The notes under the pieces were generated by a model that saw nothing but the letters and a program-made list of their open reading frames with translations, was not told the origin of the DNA and made no database searches. A stretch of DNA of 64,000 bases, taken from NCBI GenBank assembly GCA_029721435.1, contig CM056587.1:12483167-12547166 (forward strand). Reading direction: 5' to 3'. The position numbers and the translations under genes were made by a program. Positions 12,652-26,049 of the stretch are shown here, one piece after another; position 1 is the first letter of the stretch; each line of letters starts with the position of its first letter. This DNA comes from Gymnothorax reevesii (Eukaryota > Chordata > Actinopteri > Anguilliformes > Muraenidae).

Positions 12652-14280
12652 GTAAGAGAAAACAACTCTCACGGTCACTTCCTGAGGCCATTGTGGAAGC
12701 AGGTATACTGAAGTCTCAATGATGAGGCAATGCACTTTTCAGAGCTTTGTTTTCCTGTCTTGAGTGGTGAGTTTGTGACCCTGTGATGCAGAGCTAGACT
12801 TTGTCATTATGCTTCGGGGTTTATTATCATTTCCCGGTTCATATTTTCTGCAACTGCTCCACTGAAAAATGCAAATGGGGTACTTTCATTGAAGTGTATT
12901 ATAAAATGTAATTATAACATGCTGTTAAAGTGGGTGAATTACACAAAGCTGCGAGAAGGATAATTTTAATGAGCTGTGGATGTATGGTAGAAGTGCCAGA
13001 GGTTGCTGCTGTAAAATTGAATGTTATGGACATATCATGCATTAATCCTGTCGATTGCGATCTGTCTAATCTGAAAAAGAAGATGAAGGTCAGCTTTCCT
13101 TACCCAGGGCCAGTTGCTGATGGGAACTTTAGTCCTCATAATTTAAAGCCCTCCCAGTGGCTGTCTCCAGCTTTCCACAATGTCATGACCATTCTGTAAA
13201 AATGGGTTTGGGAGGTCATGTTTCTTAATCTCTGACCTGGACCTTTTAGAGAACTATGTCAACATGAGTGATAGCACTGCGATGTGGGGTTATCTATTTG
13301 AATGATGTTCAATATAGATTCATTGTCTGTATGCTCAACTCAATATTAAGCTTTTTTGAAAAGCAAAGCATCAAGGCTACCTCCTCTGGATGTATAACAA
13401 CATGGGATTTATGTTCTTAGCTTAGCTCTTTGCTAAATGATTTAGCTTTGTAATGCTCTCTGATAAATCAATTACAGTTTTGCTTTTCTCTGTGGTTTGG
13501 ATTTGCTTACTCAGTGGTTCAGAGTCCACTGTTTCACGAGAGTTCCCACTCATTTTTAAGTCTCCAGTTCCGAGTGAATTTATTGGCTTACAGTCTCTTG
13601 TTCTGAATACTGAATTCCCTGCTTTAAGTTTGAAGTGATTTCACTGGTTAAGGGTCCACAGTTCCAATGGAGTTAATTGGAACAGGGCCAAGCTTCTTGA
13701 CTTCAGGTCCTGCAGGCTATAGTGTGCGTAGTCAGTACTATAACTATGCATAACATGACGAATAAGCATTCCATCATGGCAGCTGGAAATAGACTGGGCA
13801 GAGGCCTTCACCTTGAAACTGATCACCATTAAATCAACTTGCTTTTATTCAGTTTCATCAATGAAATGGCGTGCTAACGATATTAATGATTGGCAAGTAA
13901 ATCCACAACCTAATGTCATGTGCCTAAATTTAACTTTTTTAATCCCTGAGGACCTGTAATGAAAAAAACTAGCTTCACCACTTTGGCATTGACATTCAGC
14001 AGAATTATACATACTCACAGCTTAAATACATACAATCAGACTGCCATCAATGATGCATAGAAAATACCAATCACTTTGGTATACACCATTTAGGTTAAGA
14101 GCATAAGTTTTAGTTGTAAGAACTGGTGATGGTTTTGCATATATCATGAAATAAGAGGTGCAATGTTAATCAAAGGATTTGATCGACAACAGGTTTTAGG
14201 CAATAATTTAAGGGGAAGCTAGTCCTGCCTCATCAGCTTCATGCTCAGCCGCGGCCTCTGCTTCCTGAGCCATCGTTATA

Positions 14281-14409
14281 AATTCATACATGTCAACTCT
14301 ACAGCTTTTGGCGGTAGACTACCGCTTTTGGGGGCGTTTCATTTAGAAAAAAACGCCCCAAAAGCAATAGTCTACTGCCAAAAGAGGTAGATTTGGCATG
14401 TATGTAAAT
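14281..14409. mobile_element. Fold-back (palindromic) MITE-like element
   Basis: Two arms of about 60 bp, 14281-14339 and 14348-14409, are near-perfect reverse complements. The outer words are catacatg/catgtatg, the middle words 'ttttggcggtagacta' against 'tagtctactgccaaaa', and the inner words 'gcttttgggggcg' against 'cgccccaaaagc'. The loop is under 10 bases. Such a structure is typical of fold-back or very short miniature transposons. It contains no coding capacity. Confidence 0.8.
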
Positions 14410-16813
14410 TATCAGTAAAATTAGGTGTTATTGTGCATGGTGAAAGCAGGAATACAGACACTGTTGCCCACTGGACCTGATATTGACTTCACTAGTTTAG
14501 GGTCTACTGTCCCTTGTGAGGTCACAGGTTTGTAGTGTATACCAACACTTTCATTAGTTTGGGGTCTGCCTCTCATCATGGAATGGGTGGTTGAACATAA
14601 ACAGCTCCAACTGAGTCATTGAGTGACGGTTTTCACTAAGGCCGGGGACAGAGTCTCCAAAATACTGTTTTCAATCAGTTTTATGTTCCTCGCTGTTTCA
14701 TCATGAGATGGAGGTTTATCTATGGCTCTCTCTTTTGCCAAGAACTAGTGGTGTGCTCACCGAGTGCCCACCTCACACATACTGATGTGACTGTCATGCC
14801 TACCACAGCCAATTCAACTGCCACCTTACATATTAGATGCTCTTTTTGTCAGGAGAGGTGTTATGAAGCCAGCTGTCAGTCCAGCTTTTACGCCAGATGA
14901 TTTAGTTGATGAGATTCATAGCCGTTATGTAAAAGAACATTATAATGAAGGTTTTAACACATCAGATATTTGTTTACCGGATGGATTATGCAATTTGTCT
15001 GGAAGGGAGCCATTGATCCTGCCAATACGTGAGCTTAAATTCCACCACAAGCGCCAGGAGGTCACCCAGCCAAATGCCAAATTTTAAATTTGGCTGCTGA
15101 CATACATCTGGAAAGAGTTGAATACTACATTTCAGACCAGCAGCCTTACTCCAGTTCCCAAAGATGCTTGAAGGAGTAGCAAAAGGGCAGATGACAGGTT
15201 AAGTCCTTAAAAGCAGCAAACAAGGTAAAAAAAAAAAAGAAATACTTACTCATGGAAGGAATCCCAGAAGGAGCCCAGGCCCAGTGGCTAACAAAGTGAA
15301 TGTTCATTGGTTACTCTGTAAGTGATGAGTAGTGACAAGAGGCAGAATCAGAACGGAAGCACAGGCCAGAATTCAGTTCAATTAGTTTATTCAGAATCGA
15401 GGTCATACGGTCCAGATCAAAGGAATGCCTTGTCAATACAGCACAGAAGGGCAAATCCAAAATCGTCGCGAGCGCACAGTCCAAAAGCCAAAAATCAGGA
15501 AATCAGTACACCAATGACAAAACAGGGGACATATCGAAAGGCAAACAAGAAATCAAACTCAGGTATCAATCACATAGACGGGACTAAACAGAATCAAAAA
15601 TCGAGAACCTTAACCAGGGCACTCAGGAATCAGAACATGCTTGTAAGTAACACAGAAGAGAACTGGATAGCAAACTTGCTACTGAGCTGAGGGGTTTGAA
15701 TGGAGCAAATTTAAACAGATCTACTGGGGAACAGGTGAGTGGAGCGGGAGCATGTGCAGGGAGGTGTGGCTGCAAATAGGAAACAATAAAACAATTAACA
15801 AGCCACAAGGGGCAGTGTGCATGAGGAAAATGAAATAAAGAGCGCTTGGAGGAATGACAGATGCACAAGATTGCTAGACCAAAACAAAGAGCTGCCAAAA
15901 TAAACAATGAACATGAATAAATAATAAAGGCAGATACGAAGTATACATGACTACTCAGACTCACACACCAACAAGTAGTCTATTATAATTACACATGTGG
16001 TACCAATGTGGTCCAGCATGCTTGTGGTTACTTCTGTTTGCCTGATGAGCCGCGTGGGTCTCAATTATTGAACCCCCTCCTCTCCCAGTGCTGAGCCTCA
16101 TGTCTGCAGTGGTGTTGGGTGCTCCCACTGGGGCTTTAAAGTTGAACCTCTGCATATGTTCTCTGAACTGACACAGCCTTGGAGATTTCCTCATGTGTTC
16201 CTTGTGAACCAGAGGAATACGTGTTTTACTATGTGAAAGTAGTGGCTGTAAGTGTTTTGAAATTTTTTAAATTAAGCAAGCGTAATTCCTCTATTCACCG
16301 GTGAATATGGGAGTTTACAGCTCATGTATTCAAAAAGCTAATAGAAAATAGAAATGAAAGTGCCAATTGCCTTGTACTGTCACTAGAAGTGGTATCTTAT
16401 TATCAATCAGTGCTGTAAAAAAAGTATTTATGCTGAATCTTTATAGCTAAGATATCCCCTTCTGATATCTTCTATTCTTACATATTCTTCTCACTTGATT
16501 GTTTCACATCACCCAACAAAATTTTGTTCAAGATTTAGGCAATCTGAGTAAACACAGAATATTGTTTCTAACTGATTGTTGCATTTTTGAAGGAAGAAGT
16601 TATTCAATATCGGCCAGCCCTGAGTGAAAAAGCAATGGCCCAGTGTTGCTTAATCAGCCATTTATCCAAACGTAGTTTATAACTGGGATAAATTGGACAA
16701 GATACACTCATGTTGCCAGTCTTGTTGAATCAAAGCAGGTTTAAAGGCACTAACAAGCAGAATGCCAAACTGTAGTTAAAAGAAATTCTGGGAGAGATAA
16801 GAGAAAAGTTACT

Positions 16814-17894
16814 GGTAGCACTTTACTATAAGGGTACATTAATTAACATTAGCTAATGCAATAAGAAGCATTAACTGCCAGTTAATTAACAGTGAATTAA
16901 TGGGTCTATGAATCATTTACTAATGGTGTTCATGTTAACTAAGGTATGAATTTATACATGATTGAATAGTTTGATAGTTTGGGGTGTTACTTAAAGGGAC
17001 TATGTGAGCTGGGGCACATGCGTACTTGAGTCCAGTCGATAAAAATTTTCATACATGCAGAGCGATATCAAGGGAGCAGAAATACTAACCCCAAGCTTAT
17101 TAGTATGTGTGTAAAGCGTATCTTCGTTGCTGTTTTAAACACAAAAGATGGCCTGCAAACGCAGAGTTGCTAGAGTAACTGCATTTGTCTTTGCCAAAAC
17201 CCACGAAGAATAAATTATACTATCCATCCATATTTCTTTGGGCGAAAACACATTGAAAGTGTGAGGTAAAGTAAACCGGTGAATTTGTGGTGGAGTTTCA
17301 ATCTGTTTGCATCGCGTGTATCCTTGAGTGGTTTGGGGAAATTTCTATCAAGTAACTGTCTTTAATGTTTGCGGAACCTGTTTGTCGCAACGTTTTGTCT
17401 GACGTGCAGCTGTCATAGGTCCTTTTGTGACCACTTCCAGTTTGACGGCCACCGTGGGATGACATAACAATCAACGTAGGCTAACTTAAAAGCAATAATA
17501 ACGCTACAAAAACCCGAACTATGACAAACTGATGCTATGAACAGGCTCTACGATCAAGAGTTTTTTGGTGAGAATTTCATCGAACTTCTCAAGGATGAAC
17601 CCAATATAAACAGATTGAAACGCTTAATCTCAGAAGATCTTGAAATAGTTTACCAAACTGTCAAGAAGTTTTGCTTTGTCATGTGCATACGCCTCGGCTG
17701 ACACAGTCCCTTCAAGGGATGCTTAATTGATGTTTTCAACTTCATAATAAGCATGTCCAATAGCATTAATAAATGGTAAGTTAAGGTTACCTAATGCTTA
17801 TTCAGCTCTCTGATGCATTCGTTAACTCTTAATTCATTGGCAAATTATGCTTATTGCAGCATTAACTAATGTACCCTTATTGTAAAGTGTTACC
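16814..17894. mobile_element. Non-autonomous DNA transposon with long terminal inverted repeats (1.08 kb)
   Basis: The left end 'ggtagcactttactataagg' is answered on the opposite strand at the right end by 'ggtaacactttacaataagg'. Similarity continues inward through gtacattarttaa and a shared 'gcattaa' region, for perhaps 60 bp. Ends of the type GGTAACACTTTACAATAAGG are familiar from fish non-autonomous elements, but I do not assign a superfamily. An 8-bp target duplication (aagttact / aagtaatg) is only partly matching. No transposase frame is recognisable inside. Confidence 0.75.
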
Positions 17895-17929
17895 AAGTAA
17901 TGGAACTATATTGGCCTTAAAGGGTAACA

Positions 17930-18420
17930 AATCCAATTCTAATGCTATGGGACTCCAGAAAATCATACTGAGAGCCATTATCTCCAAATTGGGAACTTGG
18001 AACAATCGTGAATGTTTTTCAGGATGGCCAGCTTCCCAAAATTCATTCGAAAGTGGATCGGGGGGTAACAAAAGGCTAACATCTGAATAACTGCAGGCCT
18101 TACTTGCCTCAATTAAGGTCAGTTATTCTTCCATCAGAAAAAAAGAGTGGGTAAAAATGGTGTCCATGCCAAAGCTGTGAAGTAAAAAGCACTGCTAACC
18201 AAGAGGAACATTAGGGCTTGTCTGACTTTTGCCATAGAGATTAGGGGAATGTTCTGCGCTCTGAAGAGTCAAAAGTGGACCTTTTTCATAGACTTTGGTT
18301 ACATTATATCTGGCATAAAACTAAAAAAAAACTCCCCACAGTAAGAACATAATATCAACAGTCAAACCTGATGTATTTCTGGTATTGTGATGGTGTGGGA
18401 ATGCTTTGCTGTTTTAAAGA
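17930..18420 (+). pseudogene. Tc1-like transposase fragment (5' and middle part), decayed
   Basis: The order of phrases 'aatgctatgggactccag', 'gagagccattatc', 'aactgcaggcctta', 'cttgcctcaattaaggtca', 'aagagtgggtaaaaatgg', 'acatctggcataaaac' and 'gtgatggtgtgggaatgc' follows the helix-turn-helix to catalytic-core part of fish Tc1 transposase. Around 18262 the first catalytic aspartate region reads as SEES, so the aspartate is lost. Frameshifts and stops interrupt the frame. It starts about 35 bp to the right of the 16814-17894 element, and its 3' end is missing. Confidence 0.75.
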
Positions 18421-18529
18421 TTTAAATATCTGACTGTCAGAAATATACAAAACTTTACATCTGGTGGATTGTGTGTTAGTGGTCGACAATCTCCGGGTCC
18501 GATTGTATCTTTATCTTTCCTTCTCTTTC

Positions 18530-18675
18530 TCTGCCTCTTTATCTCGTTGCCCCTCACTGTTCTCCTCCTGGTCTCCCTGTTTTTCACTCCTACTTTCACC
18601 CTCTGTCTCTCTCCCTCTCCTTTCTCTCTGTCTCTCTCTCTCACTCACTCCCACCTCTCGCTCTCTCTCTAATAC
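18530..18675 (+). repeat. Pyrimidine-rich (CT)n low-complexity tract
   Basis: Irregular ctct/tctctctc sequence without stop codons in several frames; the overlapping short open frames are compositional artefacts. Confidence 0.85.
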
Positions 18676-19554
18676 TCACACAGACGGGCTCATAGACAGA
18701 CCCTCTGAATTTGTTTACTAAGAAAGAGGGATTTATTCGAAAATGCAGTGAGAAGAGATATTCTTGATTGATTTGACGTGGAAGTTCATCCAAGAATGTC
18801 ATAGGGCATCTACCAAGATGGCTTTTAAGACAATTTGAAATGCAAGGCATTGCTGGGATAATAAGCTGTAGGGTGTGATCAGCTGGCAATCTCAAAAGAG
18901 CAAGTATTTTCCGGGAGGTAAATGGAGCCTAACAAATCCCTGTTTGATTAAGTGCCATGTTTTGTTTTATGACCCAAGGGACTTCGAGCTGCCTTCATCA
19001 TTTCCTTAGTTGCTAGATGGGCCTCTTGGGATGGGTCAATTGGAGCTCCGCCCCCGAATGATGCACACCATCATCGCTTTCTGCTGCAGCATATTTTCAA
19101 ACTCCACAAGCAACCTACTTTTTTTTTGGTGATCTCAAAATACTGTCTAAGGATGAGATTTCAACATCTGCACCTCAAGGCCCACGGTGCTAAAAGGGTT
19201 TTGGGATTTACATTCAATCAATCGTGAACTCAGGCCTCATAAACAAGGTGTGTGCAGTTCCAAAGCCAATCAATGACTTAAATTAAATGCTTAAGTGCAG
19301 GGACAAACCAAAAACCAGCAGACACAGCAACCCTCCAGGATTGAAGTATGAGGCCCCTGGATTAAGGTTTAATTTGTAGCAGTGTAGGTCAATCTGTTAG
19401 AGTGAATTGACCATCTGTGTTGCTGTTAAACCCACCAATCAATAGTTTATAGTCAGTGGCTGTGTTCTTATTACTTTAAATACTCTTGTATATGTGCTAA
19501 AAGTGGTAGAGCGAGTGGCGTGTGTGTATGTGTGTCCAATGTCATCTGAGGGTC

Positions 19555-19800
19555 AAAGCGGGGTTCTCTTTCCCTTTGGGGAACCCCCGCGCTACAGTTG
19601 TCGCCGCCTCTCAGCGTTGCTAAACAGGTGTAGCGGCTCGTCGCTGCTTTGCTCGGCTCTTTGAAGAGAGGTGCCGGTCGTAGCCTTTCCTCAGAGCTGC
19701 TTGTGCCCAGAGTGAATGAGGGCTGGAAATAGTGGTGAAGATGCGGAAGTCCCTATAGATAGAGTGAGTCGTGGCAACTCGAGAGTAGGGGCCATTTTGT
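19555..19800. other. GC- and CpG-rich island-like block in intron
   Basis: Local composition jumps well above its AT-rich surroundings, with many CG dinucleotides (cccccgcgc, gtcgccgcc, gcggctcgtcgc). It contains a small inverted word pair, gggttctctttccctttgggg / ggaaccccc. No open frame or splice signals of note. It could be an intronic regulatory block or part of an unrecognised repeat; I cannot tell which. Confidence 0.35.
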
Positions 19801-22800
19801 TTCCATTGTGCTTAACTGGGCTGTTTTTTTATGATGGAAATTGTTGGATTTTTTGTTCTTTTCTCAGAGAGTGAAAGACATGAAAAAACAAGAAAAAAAT
19901 TCATGTTACGACGGTGCTTGATAATGGAATGGAAACAAAATGGCTCTTAGCCCAGATTTTCTGGAACTCTCTCTATCTAGGAATTCCGTGAGATGCAAGT
20001 CGACTACTGTGGGACAATGTTGTGCTTCCGGTAAAATCTGGAGCGGCACAAATGGCCATGGAGCGAACGTGCTATTTCCATCTCTGAGGAGCATTAAACG
20101 CCCGCACCCCAGACTGCCAGCCTAGCTCTTTCCTGGGGTTTATCTGATCCCCTCCGAGGACAGTTTATCCGTCTGTACGTGCTGCAGCCAGACTAGGCAG
20201 GGTGTGAATATTCTTGAGCGAAGGCCAGGCAGTGATTCACTGGACCCACAATGCACTTGTGCTGTGAGCTGCTTTTACTCACAGTTCCATGGCTGGCACT
20301 CAGTAAGAGCATTTCCACATTTCGGCAGGGCTGAAATTACCTTAACACAGCACACCATGTTAACACTTCAGCTCTGAGGCATTAGCATATTTTATCAACT
20401 TTTATTTATAGGCTGTCTGAGGGTGGAATCAATGATGATACGATTTGCGAAATATTGCATGTTCTGTTGGTCATGATCGTTGTTTTCTGCCAGTTATTCT
20501 CTCTTATCTTCCAGCAGTGCTAGGTAGGCCTACTTATAAGATATATAAAAAACTTACCCTAGGATACATAATAAACATGAACCCAAACTATGTTCATATA
20601 GTCAATAAAACCAAAAAGTGCTTGTTTGAGTAGCAAAACTGTGATATAGAAAATTTGGTGCTCTTGGGTCTCCGGGAAAATAAATTTTGCAGTCCAGAAA
20701 AATGGCCTGATTAAGACCACCTATTGGGGTCGAGACATGTTGGCTATTTTTAAGTGTTCAGCCATGGGATAATAAAGGCTTTTTATTTGCATTACTTGCA
20801 AAAGTTTGAGTGCCTGTATCTCATCTTTTTCTCTGGACTGCAATGTTCATGTGGTTCCTAAGCTGTGTTTATGATCCAATGCCATAAACGTGACCTTGTG
20901 AGCCTCGTGAATCACATTACAGTTTGAATTCAGGAATGAACTGATGACAGCAGTGTGAAGACTTTGTCCTTTGGGATAATGTTTGCTCAACCATCAATTC
21001 TTTTAAGTGAGTCAGAGGACTTAAGCGGGGTGTGGATTTTTAATTTAAACCCTGTAATACAAGGTGGCATCCCAAACTTGCCATAAAAATTTCCTTTATT
21101 GGTTTGGAGCAATATTTTGTGTTGTTTCTTTGAGTTTGGATGCATGTTGTTTAACATTACTTTGCCTCTTTCCTCTATGCACTTCCTTTGATTTATTAAA
21201 AATGTTGTGTATCAACCATTTAATGGGATATTCTGAGCAAGAAGTGCGAAAAAAAAAGAATTTTCAGCTACGTTTAGAATTGTGTGATATCAGGAAACAA
21301 TATAAAAAAATGATGAATAGTTTCAAAATTCTAATTCTGCTTAATTTGGGCATGTACGATCCATTGTGATCCATTGATATTCAGTTTTGGTCTTCTGACC
21401 GAATTGCTTCTGGCCTGGGTTCCTTATTGTGAATATTATTTGGTGGGATTTAATTGGGCTCCTTATACTGTGTGATAGGAACTGACTGGGTTACTGATCA
21501 AGTGGTGGGGTTTGTTTGGGTTCCTCAGAGTGTGATAGGATTTGAGGGGGTTTATTTACACCAGGGTGAGCCAATGCTGGTCGTGGAGGGCCCAGGGTGA
21601 GCTGGTTTCTGTTATCATCACAGTATTTAGACCCAGGAAACCAGGTAAGGTGAGTTAGCTGTGCAACCAACTGCTTCAATTGATCTACAAAGTTCAAAAT
21701 AAGACAAGAAATAACACCAGAAATCAGGTCAAAGTGTTGTGAATCTGTATTTGCCATGCCATGCATCAAGTTTCTGCCTGGCCTTGTACCATGTTCTGAC
21801 TGACCTCTGTGTTTTTGATATTTCTGCTCATGTCTGACTATGCTTAGGATCATGTATTGTGTTTTAATATTCAGATTCCATGTTTTATTATTTTCCATGT
21901 TTTAGTTCAGTTTAGACCATGCCATGTTTAGAGTTTCCATGCATTGCACTTTGTCTGCCCCCGTCTTGTCATGAGTGTTGTCTTTGCTCACAGTCCCCTG
22001 TATAGCGTGCCACTCATTCGGGTGATTTATTTGTTTCTGGGTTTCAATCTTCCTTCATTATCTCGTGTTCTTCCTTCCTCTTGCTTTTGCTATTCTACTA
22101 ACACATACTAACTGTTTGTTATTTTGGATAATTACAAACCAACACTAATATTGTACATTTGACTAACTTACTAACGAGCACTCGGGATTGTATAGCTGCA
22201 CTTACTAATTGATTAATGATCTCTCAGCATTCGCCCTGTTCTAATCTCCACCTCTTGTCTTTCCCTAATTATCTCTGCTGCGTTTCTGTGGGTCTCCACA
22301 ACTCCTCTGTGCTATTTTCTCTCTCTCATTATCTATGCACTTTAGAACTCCTTGAGTGGAGCTGTTTATCTGTCTATAGGTTTGTCATGTGATCCTTGTC
22401 TGCGTTTTGGTTACGGCCAATTTCATGTAATTGGTTTCCTCCCAATGTGTTTCTCCCTTGTTATCATTCCCATTGATTGCACCTGTGTTCCATTGTCATG
22501 TGACCTCCCGGAGACGTATATTAGATGTTTGTTTGTTGCACTTCCTTGTCAGATCGTTCTCCATTGCTCATCTGTGCCACGCTTCTCTCGCCTTGTATCA
22601 TTGTGATTATCTTTCTGACTGGACTGTTCTAGACCACGAGCTTTGCATTCTCCCTGTACTTTGCCCTATTCTTGTTTATTGACCTATTTTTGTCTGACTA
22701 CAATTTTTGTGATTGGTGCCCTGTTTACAACTCTGGGTTACGCCCTTTGGATTCTTACTTTGGATTGTGGACTTTGTACTGTCGCCTGCTCTGTTGGGGG

Positions 22801-23062
22801 GTTTCCCCCTTCAGAAATAAAGCCTCCTTTTTGTATTTTACTGGTAGTCGCCATTGGCTCAATTCGAAAAACCTCACAAAAAGAGCAGGGTCGGCTCCCC
22901 TTACTTTGCACCCAATAAGGAACCGTGTAAAGTCTTGTCAAAATACCACATTGTATGAGGTTAAAATCATGTTGAGTATGTTTATTTCTTAGTTTTTACA
23001 TTTATTATGGTTATTTCTTCACTTTACCCTGAAGACCCCTTAATGTTAACCAATCAGCCATA

Positions 23063-24373
23063 GGCCCGTATTCAGAAATTTTAGTACAAAAACTTAGTGT
23101 CAGGTTATGCTAAATGAGTCAGAGGTTACCTTAACACTCATTTGCTTTCAGAAACCTCACTCACACTGAAAATAGCGTCTCTTTCTGAGTGAAGGTTGAG
23201 TGCAGGGAACACCTCCCTTGAGCCGCACTAACTTGCGCCGGTATTTCGTTATCATGGCTTTCAGGTGGTTACAAACACTGGAAACTCTGGATCATTTACA
23301 GCCACGTGCTCAACACAGTCGCAACTATGCAAATTTTAACTCTAATGATGCTTACGGCGCCGGTAACTTACTAACTGACCACCTGGTTTCAGTCTTTACG
23401 AACTGCACTGTGGTGAGCTCGAGGTTAGCATTTGTGTACCCACCAGTACCTACTGGTGAACTGGCAATCGGGGAAGCTCAAAACGATCCCTTAAAGATAA
23501 TGATTGAAAAAAGGTCATATCCAATCATTTAATTTTATTTACTTGAACTACAAAAATCCAAAGGGTTATCATGTATTGCCAGTTCGACTTGTTAAGTTAG
23601 CCTAATTATCAATACTCATTCTATCGCCCTGTTTTCAATTAATTTAAATTGCCATTGCAAAAACTCAGAACTCTCAACATTATCAGATGTGGCCAGTTTT
23701 CACGAATGACGCATATCTATTAACTCTCACGCATTCGGATTTCTCGTGCTTTTCTTTACTGATGGGTAGGAAAATTCTGCGCTCAGGGGCACGTGTGGAT
23801 CGGTCTGCGAGGCTCATCTAGCTGTAAGTCACGAGAATCCATTCTTTTCTACATCCTTAACTGCTGAATGTAGAGGGAAATGTCTGGCACGTTTCACAAC
23901 TTCTTGCTTACGGAGCCTCGCGGGCTGTCCTGCGCCTTTCGCGAGCCACTCGACCACAGAATTTATGTAGATATGCTGATATTTTACATCGTCATTTATG
24001 TGCGAAAGAAATGCCTCAATTTTGTGAAGCAATGTATGACGACGCTATAAAAATAAATTTGATTGTCGTTTCACCAATTAGAGCGAGACACTTTCTAATC
24101 AAGAAAAGTAAACTGCGTCAAGTTTAGGTTAATCAGCATTGAAGGGTGAGGATTGAGCGTCCCTTTGCAGCAGCCGACGCGCCTGTGGTACCCAGTGCCC
24201 ACTACTGTCAGTTATGCTCGAGTGGCGTTTGCGAATAGCAACTGGCGAGGAGTGGGACCGCTCTCTCGGTTAGTGGTCGGTCTATCTCTCTCTCACACTC
24301 CAGTTACATTTCAGTCGTACTCACTATATGGTGAGTGGAGGGTGAGTGTGAGTGTCGTTTCTGAATACGGGCC
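23063..24373. mobile_element. DNA transposon with 16-bp terminal inverted repeats (1.31 kb)
   Basis: Perfect termini GGCCCGTATTCAGAAA at 23063 and, inverted, ending at 24373, flanked on both sides by ATA (23060-23062 and 24374-24376), a plausible 3-bp target duplication. Subterminal gagtg/cactc words are plentiful at both ends. A 110-codon open frame (23200-23532) and a minus-strand frame (23829-24032) lie inside, but neither shows a transposase motif I recognise. Superfamily left open; a 3-bp duplication would suit a PIF/Harbinger-like element. Confidence 0.8.
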
Positions 24374-24477
24374 ATAGTAATCCTCTGTTAGGACCACCCA
24401 AAATGTCCTTACGGAGCCAAATGTCCTCACATCACTCTGGTTTCTGAAGAGTTGATTCTCTTAAGTATAGTTATACA

Positions 24478-24530
24478 TCCCCCCCGCCCCCCCCCCCCCC
24501 CACACACACACACATGCGCGCGCGCACAAA
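24478..24530 (+). repeat. C-tract followed by (CA)n and (CG)n
   Basis: A run of about 22 mostly C bases, then cacacaca, then cgcgcgcg within 50 bp. Low-complexity sequence prone to slippage and alternative DNA structure. Confidence 0.95.
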
Positions 24531-26049
24531 AGATTCAAAAAATTAATGAAGATGTGAAGCTGGTGATTTGGGAGACTAAGTTAAAATCCCACAGCAGAAT
24601 TTCATTAGTCACTGCCTTCTGTTTCAGAGTCATTTGAACACCTGACAGCATGATTTAAGCCCTAACAGGGTGTCCTAATTTTTTAAAACAAAATTAAAAT
24701 AGGGCACAGCAGAAACAACAACAAGAGTCTTTAAAAGCTGCCCTCCTTAGATTGGTGCTTTATCTCACGGACTAGTGGGCTGGAATGCAGTGGGAGGCGG
24801 GTTTATCAGAGGAAAGCATTCAGGGATGCTGGCTGCCCCAGTTTATTTGGGGCTTATCCAGAACGCCATACCTTCAAAGAAATACCAGTGAAGGCTGGAG
24901 TGAGCTCATGGTTTGTGAGGGTCACTGGTACCTATTTTCAGTTTGCAGGGCCAGAGGGGAAATAGTACTTTCCTTTTCTGACTGGTTACCATTGTGCTGT
25001 AACGTCAGGCGGTGTTAGGACGACATGGGGATTTCCAGCCAACGGAACACTGCGTTCCCGCGAATCAGGCTGAAGAACATGCAGGTGGGGGAGGAGGGGT
25101 GGGGAGGTAATGGAGGAGAAGAGAGCGGAGAGCACAGACAGCAGAGGGGGCCGTGATAGTATTGGTGGAGAGATGGAGTAATTTTTTATAGCTGGGAAGA
25201 CATTAAGTCATCTCAACATGACACAGCCCTATGTGAACACAGATTCACAAAGATACTGTATAAAATCCACTGCTGCTACTCTTTCCTGCTCCTAATGATC
25301 ACGATGCATTGAGTTCAAATGTGTTTGACTGCCTGCTATTGATGGTAGATCTCCGCTTTTTCAAAATTGTAGGAATTTTATTTTTGATATTGTTACTGGA
25401 TGGACAAGCTTGTGTATTGTAATGTGGTCTGCTGCTAGATCTTTTAGTGATTGCCATAGAAAAATATCAGTGGCTGCAAGAGATTAATTTGGCCTCCAAA
25501 TGTTGTTTTTTTTTTGCAGGTAAATGTATGTGTTTATGTATTTTGGCTGCTCGAACGTGAGAGGGTATTAGGGATAGGTGGGGTGTATGATTTCTTAGCC
25601 TTATGTCATTCCTCTCCAGGGCTGTGGTGATTACTGCCAGAGATACCAGCATTATCTCATCTCTGCTTCCAGGTCTGGTTTCTGTAAAGGATAGCTTTTC
25701 CCCAACAGTGATCTGATTTCCAGCACTGCCTTCGCACTTAGCGCATTAGTTCCTGTAAAGATCACCCCATAATTGAGTGCAGTTCTTTCCATTAATATCA
25801 GTCATTCTCACCCACATAGAAGACTGCAGTACTAGTATCAATCAACATAGACTACCTCCACTATTAATATATCCTGTAAAATTATTTGTGTTTCAGCTCC
25901 AAATCTGAGAAAAGTCTCAATGGTTTGTTCAATTAAAATTAAAACTGCATACTGGTTTGTAAATTGTTATTGACCAATATCATGTTAAAAACAATACAAC
26001 AAAAGGATATAGGATGTTTGATCTCATCATTTTTATTTTTTCTCATAGT

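Noticed and set aside
15322..15690. 122-codon + strand open frame, Ser/Asn/Lys-rich
   Set aside because: Lies in a purine-rich dispersed-repeat-like block; no motif and no splice support.
20680..20850. Inverted words ttgcagtccaga/tctggactgcaa about 150 bp apart, considered as a short MITE
   Set aside because: Only 12 bp pair and nothing extends outward or inward; may be a dispersed-repeat remnant but not supported enough to call.
23200..23532. 110-codon open frame inside the GGCCCGTATTC element
   Set aside because: Could be a transposase shred, but no catalytic or DNA-binding motif is visible, so not called as a gene.
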